A stretch of DNA of 14,818 bases, taken from NCBI GenBank assembly GCA_015663065.1, contig DQSX01000016.1, positions 1-14,818 of the forward strand, written 5' to 3'. Positions 6,903 through 14,172 of the stretch are shown here, piece by piece; within the stretch, counting starts at the first letter, position 1, and each line of letters starts with the position of its first letter. The translations under genes were made by a program, and so were the position numbers. The notes under the pieces were generated by a model. That model worked only from the letters and a program-made list of their open reading frames with translations. It ran no database searches and was not told where the DNA came from. This DNA comes from Sulfurovum sp. GTDB lineage: Bacteria; Campylobacterota; Campylobacteria; Campylobacterales; Sulfurovaceae.

Positions 6903-9257
6903 ATGATAAAGAAAATTGTACTGGCATGGATGATATTGGGTGCATTGTTATTGGCACAGAAAGTAACGCAGATCAAGTTTGTAGGACTTGCATACCTTTC
7001 TCCTGCTATGGCTAAAGAGGTTGGCGGTATTCGTGTGGGTGACCAGATGGATGATGAACTGATAGATGATTCGGTGAAAAACTTTTTTGAACAGGGCTAT
7101 TTTAAAGATGTATGGGTGGAACGAAAGGGTGGTACACTTATTTACCACTTTGACGAAAAACCGGCTATTGCCAATGTGCAGATCAAGGGTTACGGTTCAG
7201 GTGATGACGGTAAAAAACTCTTAGAAGGGATCGGGCTTAAAAAAGGTGACCTATATGATGAGTCCAAAGTCAAACAGGCGAAAAAAACCCTTAATGCCAA
7301 GCTTGAAGCCAAAGGTAGTTATGACTCCGTAGTAGAGGTAACGACCAAACCCGTGGGAAGCAATGCTATCTCTATTGTCTTTGATGTCAATAAAGGTGAA
7401 AAAATTAAAATTAAAAAAATTAATTTTATTGGTGCCAAAGAGTTGAGTAAGAGTGAACTTGAAACAGGTATTGTAAACCAGGAAGCGGATCTGCTTGGGT
7501 TCATCCCTTTCTACTTCAACTCCGGGGAAGTGAAAGTGGATCAGTTGGAATATGACGGATATAGAGTAAAAGAGACATATATGAAACACGGCTATCTTGA
7601 TGCTTATGTTTCTAAACCGTTGATGCGTGTGGACTACTCTTCCTACTCTGCTGAAGTGGATTATCAGATCAAAGAGGGACCGCAGTACCGCGTAAGTCAG
7701 GTCACCCTTTCCCAGTCCGTACCGGGTCTTGATACTGCTGCATTGACAGGTGATCTCTCTTTGAAAAGCGGAAGAATTTTCTCTATCACTAAAATGCGTA
7801 AAGATATGAAAATGCTTGAAGAGGCAGCAGGAAACCTTGGGTACGCATATGCAAAAGCTTCACCTGATATGCATAAAGATCCGGAAAAGGCAACGGTGAG
7901 TATTCAGTACAGACTGAAAGCAGGTAACAAAGTAACCATCAATGACGTACTTATATCCGGAAACGATACAACCAAAGACAGGGTCATCCGTAGATACATC
8001 TACCTTGCTCCGGGAGACAAGTTCAATGCGACAGACTTGAAAGACTCTAAAAGTGCTTTGGGTAGAACAGGTTTCTTTGAAGCGGTGGACATTCAGAGTC
8101 AAAGGGTTTCTGATGACAAGATAAACCTGCTTGTAAAAGTGAAAGAGACATCTACGGGTACCATCTCTGCAGGTGGTGGATACGGATCGTATGAGGGGCT
8201 TATGGTCAATGCATCGATCTCAGACAAAAACCTTTTTGGTACAGGACTTAACACAACCCTTGGTTTTGAAATTTCTAAAATATCAAAAAACTACAACCTC
8301 TCCTTCGTCAACCCGAGAGTATGGGACAGTATGTACTCTTTGGGTTTTAGTTTCTATAAAAGAGAGTATGAATATAACTATGACAGTATAGATGGCTATA
8401 AAACGGATCAATTTGGTGGATCACTGAATGTCGGTAGAGAGTTTATGAGACATTTTTATGGTTCCATAGGTGTCGGTTATGTAGACAATCAATCTGAATA
8501 CAGTGAGGGCTATCTTAACAGTCAAATTGGAATAAATAATCAATTTTATAATGATAAATATTCAAAAATTTCAGGTTTCCTAAGTGGTAAGTTTGACAAT
8601 ACAGATGATTTTTATATGCCAAGAGAAGGATTTATTGCCGCTATCAATGCTGAACTTGCCCAAATGGATGGAGATCTAGAGAAGGTCAATCTTGACAGAG
8701 GGTATACGGAGTTTGATGACTTTACTAAAATTAATGCCCGTTTTGGTGCCTATTATGGTATTAATGACTGGGTTGACTATGATCTGATCTTTAGATTTAA
8801 AGCAAGATATACCAAGCTCATCTCCAAGGATGATCAGTATATCCCAATTGCTGAAAAACTTTTTATGGGCGGTATAGGATCGGTCAGAGGATTTAACCCT
8901 TATTCACTTTCACCGGATGTTCTAGGATCTAGAATCGGTGGTACAGAACGTGCGTCAGGTACTGTAGAAGCGAGTATTCCACTCTCTGAAGCGGCTAAAA
9001 TGAGACTGGCATTCTTTTATGACTATGGTGTGATCAAAACAGATCCGGTTCTCAATGCTGACGGCACAGGAAATGTGGATTTCGATGATCCAAGAGTTTC
9101 TCTCTATGGTGATAATATAGCACGTTCATCAACCGGTGTGGTTGTGGAATGGCAGTCTGCTTTTGGACCGATCAACCTGGTATTCGCTTATCCTTTGGAT
9201 GATGAAGAATTTGACCAGACTGCAACCTTTGAATTCTCAATGGGATCAAAGTTCTAA
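6903..9257 (+). CDS. bamA: Outer membrane protein assembly factor BamA
   Basis: 784 residues, an ordinary BamA length. A signal peptide (about 1-19, MIKKIVLAWMILGALLLA) is followed by five POTRA domains at about residues 20-87, 88-165, 166-255, 256-337 and 338-412. Each has the beta-alpha-alpha-beta-beta pattern with a glycine such as EQGYFKDV, KHGYLDAYV, LGYAYAK or TGFFEAVDI. Residues 413-784 form the Omp85 beta barrel. The barrel carries the lid-lock motif as GGIGSVRGFNPYS (about residue 654 onward) and ends in Phe, the usual outer-membrane signal (FEFSMGSKF). BamA receives unfolded outer-membrane proteins in the periplasm and inserts them into the outer membrane. The gene stands alone: tyrA is divergent, and an inverted-repeat cluster then convergent ppx follow. 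No skp/ompH or lpxD neighbour is present, unlike in many other proteobacteria. Confidence 0.97.
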   Translation: MIKKIVLAWMILGALLLAQKVTQIKFVGLAYLSPAMAKEVGGIRVGDQMDDELIDDSVKNFFEQGYFKDVWVERKGGTLIYHFDEKPAIANVQIKGYGSGDDGKKLLEGIGLKKGDLYDESKVKQAKKTLNAKLEAKGSYDSVVEVTTKPVGSNAISIVFDVNKGEKIKIKKINFIGAKELSKSELETGIVNQEADLLGFIPFYFNSGEVKVDQLEYDGYRVKETYMKHGYLDAYVSKPLMRVDYSSYSAEVDYQIKEGPQYRVSQVTLSQSVPGLDTAALTGDLSLKSGRIFSITKMRKDMKMLEEAAGNLGYAYAKASPDMHKDPEKATVSIQYRLKAGNKVTINDVLISGNDTTKDRVIRRYIYLAPGDKFNATDLKDSKSALGRTGFFEAVDIQSQRVSDDKINLLVKVKETSTGTISAGGGYGSYEGLMVNASISDKNLFGTGLNTTLGFEISKISKNYNLSFVNPRVWDSMYSLGFSFYKREYEYNYDSIDGYKTDQFGGSLNVGREFMRHFYGSIGVGYVDNQSEYSEGYLNSQIGINNQFYNDKYSKISGFLSGKFDNTDDFYMPREGFIAAINAELAQMDGDLEKVNLDRGYTEFDDFTKINARFGAYYGINDWVDYDLIFRFKARYTKLISKDDQYIPIAEKLFMGGIGSVRGFNPYSLSPDVLGSRIGGTERASGTVEASIPLSEAAKMRLAFFYDYGVIKTDPVLNADGTGNVDFDDPRVSLYGDNIARSSTGVVVEWQSAFGPINLVFAYPLDDEEFDQTATFEFSMGSKF

Positions 9258-9263
9258 CTATTT

Positions 9264-9413
9264 AATTTACGTCAATTACGTCCGTCATTCCGGACTCGAT
9301 CTTACGTCATTCCGGACTTGATCCGGAATCACTTCAAGATCCTGAATCAAGTTCAGGATGACGTAAAATAAAGTTCAGGATGACGTAAGATTAAGTCCGT
9401 ATTGACGTTAAAT
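9264..9413. repeat. Nested palindromic intergenic repeat cluster
   Basis: This gap between convergent bamA and ppx consists almost wholly of related short units. The clearest unit runs 9302-9330: TTACGTCAT, then TCCGGA-CTTGA-TCCGGA, itself a small hairpin. An inverted diverged copy runs 9338-9366, with TCCTGAA-TCAAG-TTCAGGA and ATGACGTAA. Its changes are compensatory, so its own hairpin survives. A partial direct copy lies at 9284-9301, a partial inverted copy at 9370-9388, and a degenerate inverted copy at 9391-9411. The ends (TTTACGTCAA near 9266 and TTGACGTTAAA near 9403) are also complementary, so the whole block can fold as one nested palindrome. It resembles the dispersed REP/MITE-like palindromes with a TCATTCCGGA core that I recall from several bacterial genomes. 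It may also act as a bidirectional terminator. Confidence 0.85.
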
Positions 9414-9415
9414 CC

Positions 9416-10942
9416 CTATATTCCCAAATTCTTATTGCTAGGTATACTATCCCCGTCTTTTATAATGATCGCAAACGGTACAGGCTTTTCCAGTGATTTT
9501 ATTTTTTCTTTGGCCAGATAGAGTGACCTGTCAGAAAAAATGGTCAGTGTTTGGTTCTTGTAGTCAAATATGACCTTCGCATCGTTGGATGCTTCGTAAA
9601 TGAAACGTGTCAGCGTATAGATAAAATTTAACCATAGCAGGGTCTCTTTGGGAGGCAGCAGTGGCTTAAAGCTTTCAAAAAGCGGTTTATGCAAGAGAGA
9701 CTTTCCATGCATACGCAGCAGCATGGAGATAAGCAGCATCTCTTTGTGGCTAAAACCGTAATTTAACTCCTGCATAGCAATATAGAATGCCGTCTGATGC
9801 GACTTGTAGATGGTCAAGGTATTACCGATAGTAGAGAGTTCCAATGCCCATTTGAGTTCCGGGAGGTATTGAAGATCATCCTGCATTTCACTCTGAAGGG
9901 TGCTGTAGAGTGCTGTTGCAATATCGCTTCGCTTTGCCTTTTTTGTTTCAGCAGTGACATAGGGTTTGAACCTGTCTAGTAACGAATGGATACTGGGGTT
10001 GACCCCTTTGGGGAATTTTAAGTTTTCATGTTTAAGGAACTGTTCCAGGTAGACACCTTCTCTTACCCCTACAGCAGAGTTTACTACGTTCTTTGCACCT
10101 ATGTGAGAGAGTATGGAGGAGAAGATCAGCGTCCCTTCTCTGATGGTATCAAAACGGCTTTTCTTGATGTCGAACTTTTTGAGACCTTTGGCAAAGCTGA
10201 GTGGTATTTGTTCCAAATACTCTGTATGCTCTTGGACACTGTAGCCAAAGGCATGCAGTTTGTCAAAAGGATAGGCCGTACGTTTCATAATGCTTTTTCC
10301 CAGTGTTCTTGCTGTACCGCCGATGCCTATGGCGGTATGATGTTTAAAATGTGCCGGCAGATCTTTGAGTGCGTCATCAATATACTTTTTGGCTTTCTTA
10401 GTGATCTTCTCCATAGGCAGACCGCCTTTGTCAAAAAAGAGCTCTTTGAGTCTGACGGTTCCCAAATTTAGAGAGTAGGTATCGACAATATGACCGTTTT
10501 TGATCAGAGCCATGTCAGAAGATCCCCCACCTATGTCTATGCTGATACCGTCATGGACAGGGAGCAGGTTATTCGCTGCGATCGCACCATACATTGCTTC
10601 TTTGTTCCCGTCTATGATCTTTACAGAGAGCCCAAGTTCTTTTTCGATCCAGTGGACAAATGCTTTTCCGTTGGGGGCATCGCGCAGTGCAGAAGTAGCC
10701 ACACAGATGGTTTTATGGGCCTGGTATTTCTCAATGGTATGGTTAAAGGATTGCAGGGTCAGAAATGCTCTTATTAGCGCAGGGGGTTGAAGGTATCCGT
10801 CTTTCTCATACGCGCCTTCACCGATGCGTACTTTGGATTTCTGTTCACAGATAAGATGAAAGCCGTAGTGGCTGGTCTTTTCGAAGATGACCAGTCTTCC
10901 TGAGTTCGAACCGATATCAATGATAGCGGTTCGTTTAGCCAT
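9416..10942 (-). CDS. ppx: Ppx/GppA-type exopolyphosphatase / guanosine pentaphosphate phosphatase
   Basis: 508 residues. The first 300 residues are the ASKHA-fold Ppx/GppA domain: phosphate loop AIIDIGSNSGRLVIFE (6-21), the family motif VATSALRDA (81-89), the catalytic-region Glu in GNKEAMYGA (E115), and the second phosphate loop SIDIGGGSSD (134-143). The remaining 200 residues form an all-helical HD-like domain, visible in WALELSTIGNTL and FSHKEMLLISMLLRMHGK. Enzymes of this family release phosphate from the ends of polyphosphate chains and many also convert pppGpp to ppGpp; sequence alone does not separate the two. The ATG begins one base after the ferredoxin stop, with a GGAAG ribosome site inside the ferredoxin gene, so the two are co-transcribed and probably coupled. 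From memory, Helicobacter pylori has the same pair (fdxA next to gppA). Confidence 0.9.
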   Translation of the reverse strand: MAKRTAIIDIGSNSGRLVIFEKTSHYGFHLICEQKSKVRIGEGAYEKDGYLQPPALIRAFLTLQSFNHTIEKYQAHKTICVATSALRDAPNGKAFVHWIEKELGLSVKIIDGNKEAMYGAIAANNLLPVHDGISIDIGGGSSDMALIKNGHIVDTYSLNLGTVRLKELFFDKGGLPMEKITKKAKKYIDDALKDLPAHFKHHTAIGIGGTARTLGKSIMKRTAYPFDKLHAFGYSVQEHTEYLEQIPLSFAKGLKKFDIKKSRFDTIREGTLIFSSILSHIGAKNVVNSAVGVREGVYLEQFLKHENLKFPKGVNPSIHSLLDRFKPYVTAETKKAKRSDIATALYSTLQSEMQDDLQYLPELKWALELSTIGNTLTIYKSHQTAFYIAMQELNYGFSHKEMLLISMLLRMHGKSLLHKPLFESFKPLLPPKETLLWLNFIYTLTRFIYEASNDAKVIFDYKNQTLTIFSDRSLYLAKEKIKSLEKPVPFAIIIKDGDSIPSNKNLGI

Positions 10943-10943
10943 C

Positions 10944-11201
10944 TTAAGCTTCCAGCTCTTCTTGCAGTTTATTGTATTTGAACATAAGCTCTTCTACGTT
11001 CTCTACATTGTCAGGATCTGAGATAATACAGTCAACAGGGCAGACTGAGATACACTGCGGTTCGTCAAAGTGACCCACACACTCTGTACACATATCAGAG
11101 TCTATAAGGTATATAGGGTCATTCTCTTCGATCGCTTCATTGGGACACTCTTCTCTACATGCATCGCAGGCGATACATTCATCAGTTATTATAAGGGCCA
11201 T
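10944..11201 (-). CDS. fdxA: 2[4Fe-4S] ferredoxin, Allochromatium (Alvin) type
   Basis: 85 residues. Cluster I ligands are C9, C12, C15 and C19 (CIACDACREECP). Cluster II ligands are C38, C41, C50 and C54, where the gap between the second and third Cys is eight residues (CTECVGHFDEPQC) instead of two. That insertion, the extra C58 and the acidic C-terminal helical tail are the marks of the Alvin-type ferredoxins, which have unusually low-potential clusters. It is a small cytoplasmic electron carrier; the partner cannot be read from the sequence. Its Helicobacter counterpart (fdxA) is linked in the literature to metronidazole resistance, which fits a role with low-potential redox enzymes. GAGGAA lies just before the ATG. 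It leads a two-gene unit with ppx. The gene symbol is by analogy. Confidence 0.92.
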   Translation of the reverse strand: MALIITDECIACDACREECPNEAIEENDPIYLIDSDMCTECVGHFDEPQCISVCPVDCIISDPDNVENVEELMFKYNKLQEELEA

Positions 11202-11360
11202 AGTTTCCTCTGTCTGAGCGCTAAAATTAGGCTCTAAATTCTTATTTATACGAGTTATAACGGAAGAAAGCTTATGCCTTATTTAAAAGTGAAGAAAATT
11301 CTTTTTTCTTGGGGTTATTTGAAAGAGAGAAAGCGTTTTTACGCTCCCTTTTGAAGATAT
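11202..11360. other. Intergenic region between response regulator and ferredoxin
   Basis: This 159-base gap holds the ferredoxin ribosome site (GAGGAA, minus strand, 11205-11210) and a likely minus-strand -10, TATAAA at 11245-11250, preceded by a GTTATAAC palindrome (11254-11261). It also holds the probable terminator of the response-regulator gene. A 26-codon plus-strand ORF (11274-11354) with an upstream GGAAG is also present; it is discussed as a finding and not called as a gene. Confidence 0.45.
11329..11348 (-). terminator. Probable intrinsic terminator of the hsrA/cosR-type gene
   Basis: On the minus strand, 12 bases after the stop codon, GGGAGCGU-AAAA-ACGCUUUC can form an 8-base stem (five Watson-Crick pairs, two G-U, one closing G-C) with a four-base loop. 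It is followed by a pyrimidine-rich UCUCUUUC. The tail is not a pure U-run, so strength is uncertain. Confidence 0.5.
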
Positions 11361-12035
11361 TTACGATATCTGTTTGGGAAAACAAAATCTGTAACCACGT
11401 CTTCTGACGGTTTCAATGGTGGTAATATTCAGAGGTTTATCCATTTTTTGACGTATCTGGTTGATAGCTACCTCAATGACATTGGGTGTCACCAGTTCAG
11501 GTTCTTCCCAAATAGCATCAAGAAGCTGTTCTTTGGAGACGATCTGGTCTTTGTGCATGGCCAAGTGTGTCAAGACTTCAAAAGGTTTTCCTTTGAGTTC
11601 TATCTCATTGCCCTGATAGATGATCTTCTCCTCTTCAGGATTGATGATAAGTTCTTCAATTTCAATGATATTGGAAGCACCAAAACGCAGTTTGGCTTCT
11701 ATACGCACCAGAAGAATATCATAGTCAAGCGGTTTACGTATAAAGTCATCCGCCCCTGAGCGCAGTGCTTCTATCTCTGACTCTTTGTCTTCTCTTTCAG
11801 AGAGGACTATGACAGAGGTCTTGTGTGCATTGTTTTTAATATCTGCTACCATGCCAATGCCGTTGCCGCCGACTTTTGCCCAACCCTGAAGTACAAGGTC
11901 GTAATTCCTTATATCAAGGTAGTATTTTGCATCACCCAGATTTTCGGCAATATCAACCTGATATCCTACTTCCAGCAATTTATCAGAAATCGTTTTACTT
12001 TGTGTTGCTTTATCTTCAATAATTAATACTCTCAT
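11361..12035 (-). CDS. hsrA: HsrA/CosR-type orphan OmpR-family response regulator lacking the phospho-Asp
   Basis: 224 residues: an N-terminal receiver-like domain (1-120) and a C-terminal OmpR/PhoB winged helix (125-224). The second half contains long stretches that match, from memory, Helicobacter HP1043 (HsrA) and Campylobacter Cj0355 (CosR), for example GKPFEVLTHLA, QIVSKEQLLDA and ETVRRRGYRFCFPK. The receiver keeps acidic residues E7 and D8, S79 and a KP motif near residue 102, but the phosphoacceptor is missing: where normal receivers read DLVLLD, this one reads D46-LVLQ-G51. It should therefore act without phosphorylation. The homologues are essential regulators controlling redox, respiratory and oxidative-stress genes and their own promoter. 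No histidine kinase gene is adjacent. AAAGG lies 7 bases before the ATG, and the gene has its own strong promoter and probable terminator, so it is monocistronic. Confidence 0.93.
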   Translation of the reverse strand: MRVLIIEDKATQSKTISDKLLEVGYQVDIAENLGDAKYYLDIRNYDLVLQGWAKVGGNGIGMVADIKNNAHKTSVIVLSEREDKESEIEALRSGADDFIRKPLDYDILLVRIEAKLRFGASNIIEIEELIINPEEEKIIYQGNEIELKGKPFEVLTHLAMHKDQIVSKEQLLDAIWEEPELVTPNVIEVAINQIRQKMDKPLNITTIETVRRRGYRFCFPKQIS

Positions 12036-12065
12036 TTGTGAGCCTTTATCTTTAAGGTATTTTTA

Positions 12066-12074
12066 ATTATAACA
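12066..12074 (-). promoter_or_regulatory. Extended -10 promoter of the hsrA/cosR-type gene
   Basis: The minus-strand bases read TGTTATAAT, a perfect extended -10, 30 bases before the ATG. Upstream DNA is A/T-rich (a stretch of TTTAAATTTAAA-like sequence at the end of folB) with no -35 box. Homologues autoregulate, so an operator for the protein itself may overlap here; I did not identify one with confidence. Confidence 0.6.
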
Positions 12075-12107
12075 TAAAAAGAGGGGTTTCTGAAAGTTTT
12101 TTTAAAT

Positions 12108-12434
12108 TTAAAATTCCCAGGTGTTACTGAGTGCAACAGAACATTCAGGTAGTATATCCGGTTTTGCAATTTTTAACTGCAGTTTTTTGAGTTGAGGATA
12201 GTCAGTATGGAGCTTGTATTTAATGCCAAGCAGTGCATCTTCGAGCAGTTTGTATTTTTTTTCTTTAAGCTCAGATGCTATGTCAGATGCCATCTCGGCA
12301 TAGTTTACAAAATTTGCATCAGTGTAATCATAGGAAGCTTCAAGATCAACAATGACCCGCTGCGGCCGCTCTCTTTCAAAATCAAGCAGACCGATGATCA
12401 CTTCAAAAGTGAGTGATTCAATGTGGATGGTCAT
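12108..12434 (-). CDS. folB: Dihydroneopterin aldolase
   Basis: 108 residues, slightly short of the usual 115-125 but covering the whole fold. It cleaves 7,8-dihydroneopterin to 6-hydroxymethyl-7,8-dihydropterin and glycolaldehyde in tetrahydrofolate synthesis. Expected active-site residues can be placed by comparison with the family: E20 in the GLLDFERERPQ loop, Y45 in VNYAEM, E65 in LLEDAL and K91 in KIAKPDI, the last being the general acid/base lysine. The ATG directly abuts the plsY stop codon, so it is the second gene of a plsY-folB unit and probably translated by coupling. The pairing with plsY brings no obvious pathway link. The gene ends 72 bases before the ATG of the next gene on the same strand, with no clear GC-rich terminator between. 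Confidence 0.93.
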   Translation of the reverse strand: MTIHIESLTFEVIIGLLDFERERPQRVIVDLEASYDYTDANFVNYAEMASDIASELKEKKYKLLEDALLGIKYKLHTDYPQLKKLQLKIAKPDILPECSVALSNTWEF

Positions 12435-13046
12435 CTATACTCTGGCCTCTTCTTTTTTAAAGAGTCTGACAATATTGGGAATATGTTTATAGAAGATGAT
12501 CAAAGCGATAACCCAGATAGGTGCATGTGACCCGATACCGGGAACTTCAGGGTAGATAAGATACGAAGCGATGATAAACGCTACCAGACCGATGAGAGAA
12601 GAGAGTGAAGAGATCTTCAAACCTTTGCTTGCTCCCAGCCATACTGCTATGGCGATCACTGCAGGGATAGGCATCATGATCAGAAGTACTCCGAAACCTG
12701 TAGCCACACCTTTTCCGCCTTCAAAAAACAAAAAGGCTGAAAAACAGTGTCCAATAACGGCGAGGACTGCAATGGTCCAGAGTACAGACTCCGGAGCGCC
12801 GAGCATTTTTGCCACAAGTATGACCAAGATACCTTTAATAGCATCCAAAAAGAGTGTTGCTGCACCCAGTTTTTTGGCAAGTTTAGGGTCTTTCTCTTTG
12901 ACGACACGCAGTACATTGGTCGCCCCAATATTGCCGCTTCCTTCATTTTTAATATCCACACCGGCAAATTTTTTGGCCAAAAGGTAGCCAAAAGGGATCC
13001 CTGCTATGAGGTAAGCTGCAAGATAAAGTATTATATTTTCATTCAT
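12435..13046 (-). CDS. plsY: Acyl-phosphate:glycerol-3-phosphate acyltransferase PlsY
   Basis: 203 residues, the family length. PlsY is an inner-membrane enzyme that transfers the acyl group from acyl phosphate (made by PlsX) to glycerol-3-phosphate, giving lysophosphatidic acid, the first step of phospholipid synthesis. The three conserved loops are visible: GSGNIGATNVLR (residues 37-48), FEGGKGVATGFG (about 108-119), and the C-terminal YKHIPNIVRL preceding a basic end. About five hydrophobic helices fit the known topology, starting with LYLAAYLIAGIPFGYLLA. The start ATG has a GGA ribosome site about nine bases upstream. A minus-strand TAAAAT at 13077-13082 is a likely -10, within the region shared with divergent nadA. 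Confidence 0.96.
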   Translation of the reverse strand: MNENIILYLAAYLIAGIPFGYLLAKKFAGVDIKNEGSGNIGATNVLRVVKEKDPKLAKKLGAATLFLDAIKGILVILVAKMLGAPESVLWTIAVLAVIGHCFSAFLFFEGGKGVATGFGVLLIMMPIPAVIAIAVWLGASKGLKISSLSSLIGLVAFIIASYLIYPEVPGIGSHAPIWVIALIIFYKHIPNIVRLFKKEEARV

Positions 13047-13127
13047 TATTATTCCACAATTTTTATTTATGATGCAATTTTAGCCGAATTTTGCTAAAAT
13101 AGCCACAATTTAACTGCGAGGTATGAC
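13047..13127. promoter_or_regulatory. Divergent plsY/nadA promoter region with inverted repeat
   Basis: An 8-base perfect inverted repeat, ATTTTAGC at 13077-13084 and GCTAAAAT at 13093-13100 with an 8-base spacer, places a TAAAAT -10 on each strand. TGCTAAAAT (13092-13100) is an extended -10 for nadA, 27 bases before its ATG. The mirror TAAAAT (13082 to 13077 on the minus strand) lies about 30 bases before plsY. Direct repeats CCACAATTT (13054-13062 and 13103-13111) flank the core. The two polymerase sites would overlap, or the inverted repeat may be an operator. Confidence 0.5.
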
Positions 13128-14135
13128 ATGGGTATGGATTATAAAGCTGAAATTAACAGACTTAAAAAAGAATTGGATGTGACCGTAGTGGCACATTATT
13201 ATCAACGTGATGAAGTGTTTGATATGGCAGATATTACGGGAGACAGTCTTGAACTGGCACGCAGATCCAAAGCAGACAATAACCCCTGGGTAGTTTTTTG
13301 CGGTGTAGGGTTCATGGGACAGTCGGTCAAAGTGATCGCTCCGGAGAAACGTGTGTTGATGCCAAAGATCGCCTGTTGTGCCATGGCACGTATGATGGAT
13401 GGTGCCTACTTTGAAGAGTCTGTGCAGTATATGGTGGACAGAGGCATTGCCAAAGAAGATATTTTGCCTATAACCTACATCAACTCTGATGCTTCGGTCA
13501 AAGCCAAAGTAGGAGAGATGGGCGGGTATGTCTGTACCTCCTCCAATGCCTTTAAGATCATAGAAAAAGGTTTGGAGACAGGAAAGAAGATCCTTTTTGT
13601 GCCTGACAGATGCCTGGGACAGAACTTTGCCATACAGATGGGACTGAAATCCTGTGTGATCGGTGTTGAGATAGATGGAAAAGAGTGTGACCCCAAAGAG
13701 GCAGATATCATCTGTTTTAACGGTTTTTGTTCCGTACACCAGCTCTTTACAGTGGATGACATAGAATTTTACCGTAACAAATTCCCCGGTATCAAAATAG
13801 CGGTACACCCTGAATGTGATCCGAGTGTTGTTTTGGCAGCAGATTTTTCAGGCTCAACATCCCAGCTTATCAAGTATGTACAGGAGCTTGACCCGGAAGA
13901 AAAAGTGGCAGTGGGTACAGAGTACAATTTGGTCAACCGTATGAGAAAGGGAAACACTTATGTGCTCTCTTCGACAAAACCAGAATGTCCGACGATGAAT
14001 GAGACAACTCTGGAAGACCTGTATAATACTTTGAAGTCCATAGAAGATGGCAAACCGATCAATGAAATAGTGATCGATCCTGAAGTTGCAAAATATGCGA
14101 ATCTTGCACTTGAACGTATGTTGGCGATCAAATAA
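13128..14135 (+). CDS. nadA: Quinolinate synthase NadA
   Basis: 335 residues. NadA condenses iminoaspartate with dihydroxyacetone phosphate to make quinolinate for NAD synthesis, using an oxygen-sensitive [4Fe-4S] cluster with three Cys ligands. By position these should be C84 (IACCAMARMM), C201 (NGFCSVHQLFT) and C287 (KPECPTMNETTLEDL). Other family motifs are AHYYQRDEVFDMAD (22-35), TGDSLELARR (37-46), CTSSNA (136-141), HPECDP (227-232) and SGSTSQLIKY (241-250). The protein is longer than the roughly 300-residue forms, with a segment around 180-193 (EIDGKECDPKEAD) as extra sequence; from memory this length is normal in Campylobacterota. The ATG at 13128 is chosen because GCGAGG lies six bases upstream. 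nadB and nadC are not adjacent; nadA appears monocistronic, divergent from plsY. Confidence 0.96.
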   Translation: MGMDYKAEINRLKKELDVTVVAHYYQRDEVFDMADITGDSLELARRSKADNNPWVVFCGVGFMGQSVKVIAPEKRVLMPKIACCAMARMMDGAYFEESVQYMVDRGIAKEDILPITYINSDASVKAKVGEMGGYVCTSSNAFKIIEKGLETGKKILFVPDRCLGQNFAIQMGLKSCVIGVEIDGKECDPKEADIICFNGFCSVHQLFTVDDIEFYRNKFPGIKIAVHPECDPSVVLAADFSGSTSQLIKYVQELDPEEKVAVGTEYNLVNRMRKGNTYVLSSTKPECPTMNETTLEDLYNTLKSIEDGKPINEIVIDPEVAKYANLALERMLAIK

Positions 14136-14172
14136 TGTGAAAAGTATGGGTTGATTAGAAGCAGAGGGGTCT

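Noticed and set aside
8173..8391. Extra plus-strand frame inside bamA suggesting a frameshift
   Set aside because: The bamA frame is continuous from signal peptide to terminal Phe with all POTRA domains and the VRGF motif, so the second frame carries no signal.
9264..9413. CRISPR array as an explanation for the repeats after bamA
   Set aside because: Copies occur in both orientations, differ in length, are not separated by regular unique spacers, and no cas gene is near.
10028..10471. 147-codon plus-strand open frame inside ppx
   Set aside because: Antisense to the middle of ppx/gppA, with no motif and no ribosome binding site; treated as a shadow.
11361..12035. A missing partner histidine kinase as evidence for a broken two-component system
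   Set aside because: HsrA/CosR-type regulators are known orphans that act without phosphorylation, so the lack of a kinase gene is expected.
13110..13808. 232-codon open frame on the minus strand across the 5' part of nadA
   Set aside because: It lies fully antisense to the well-supported nadA, has no recognisable motif or ribosome site, and its Cys/His-rich, low-order composition is typical of a shadow frame.
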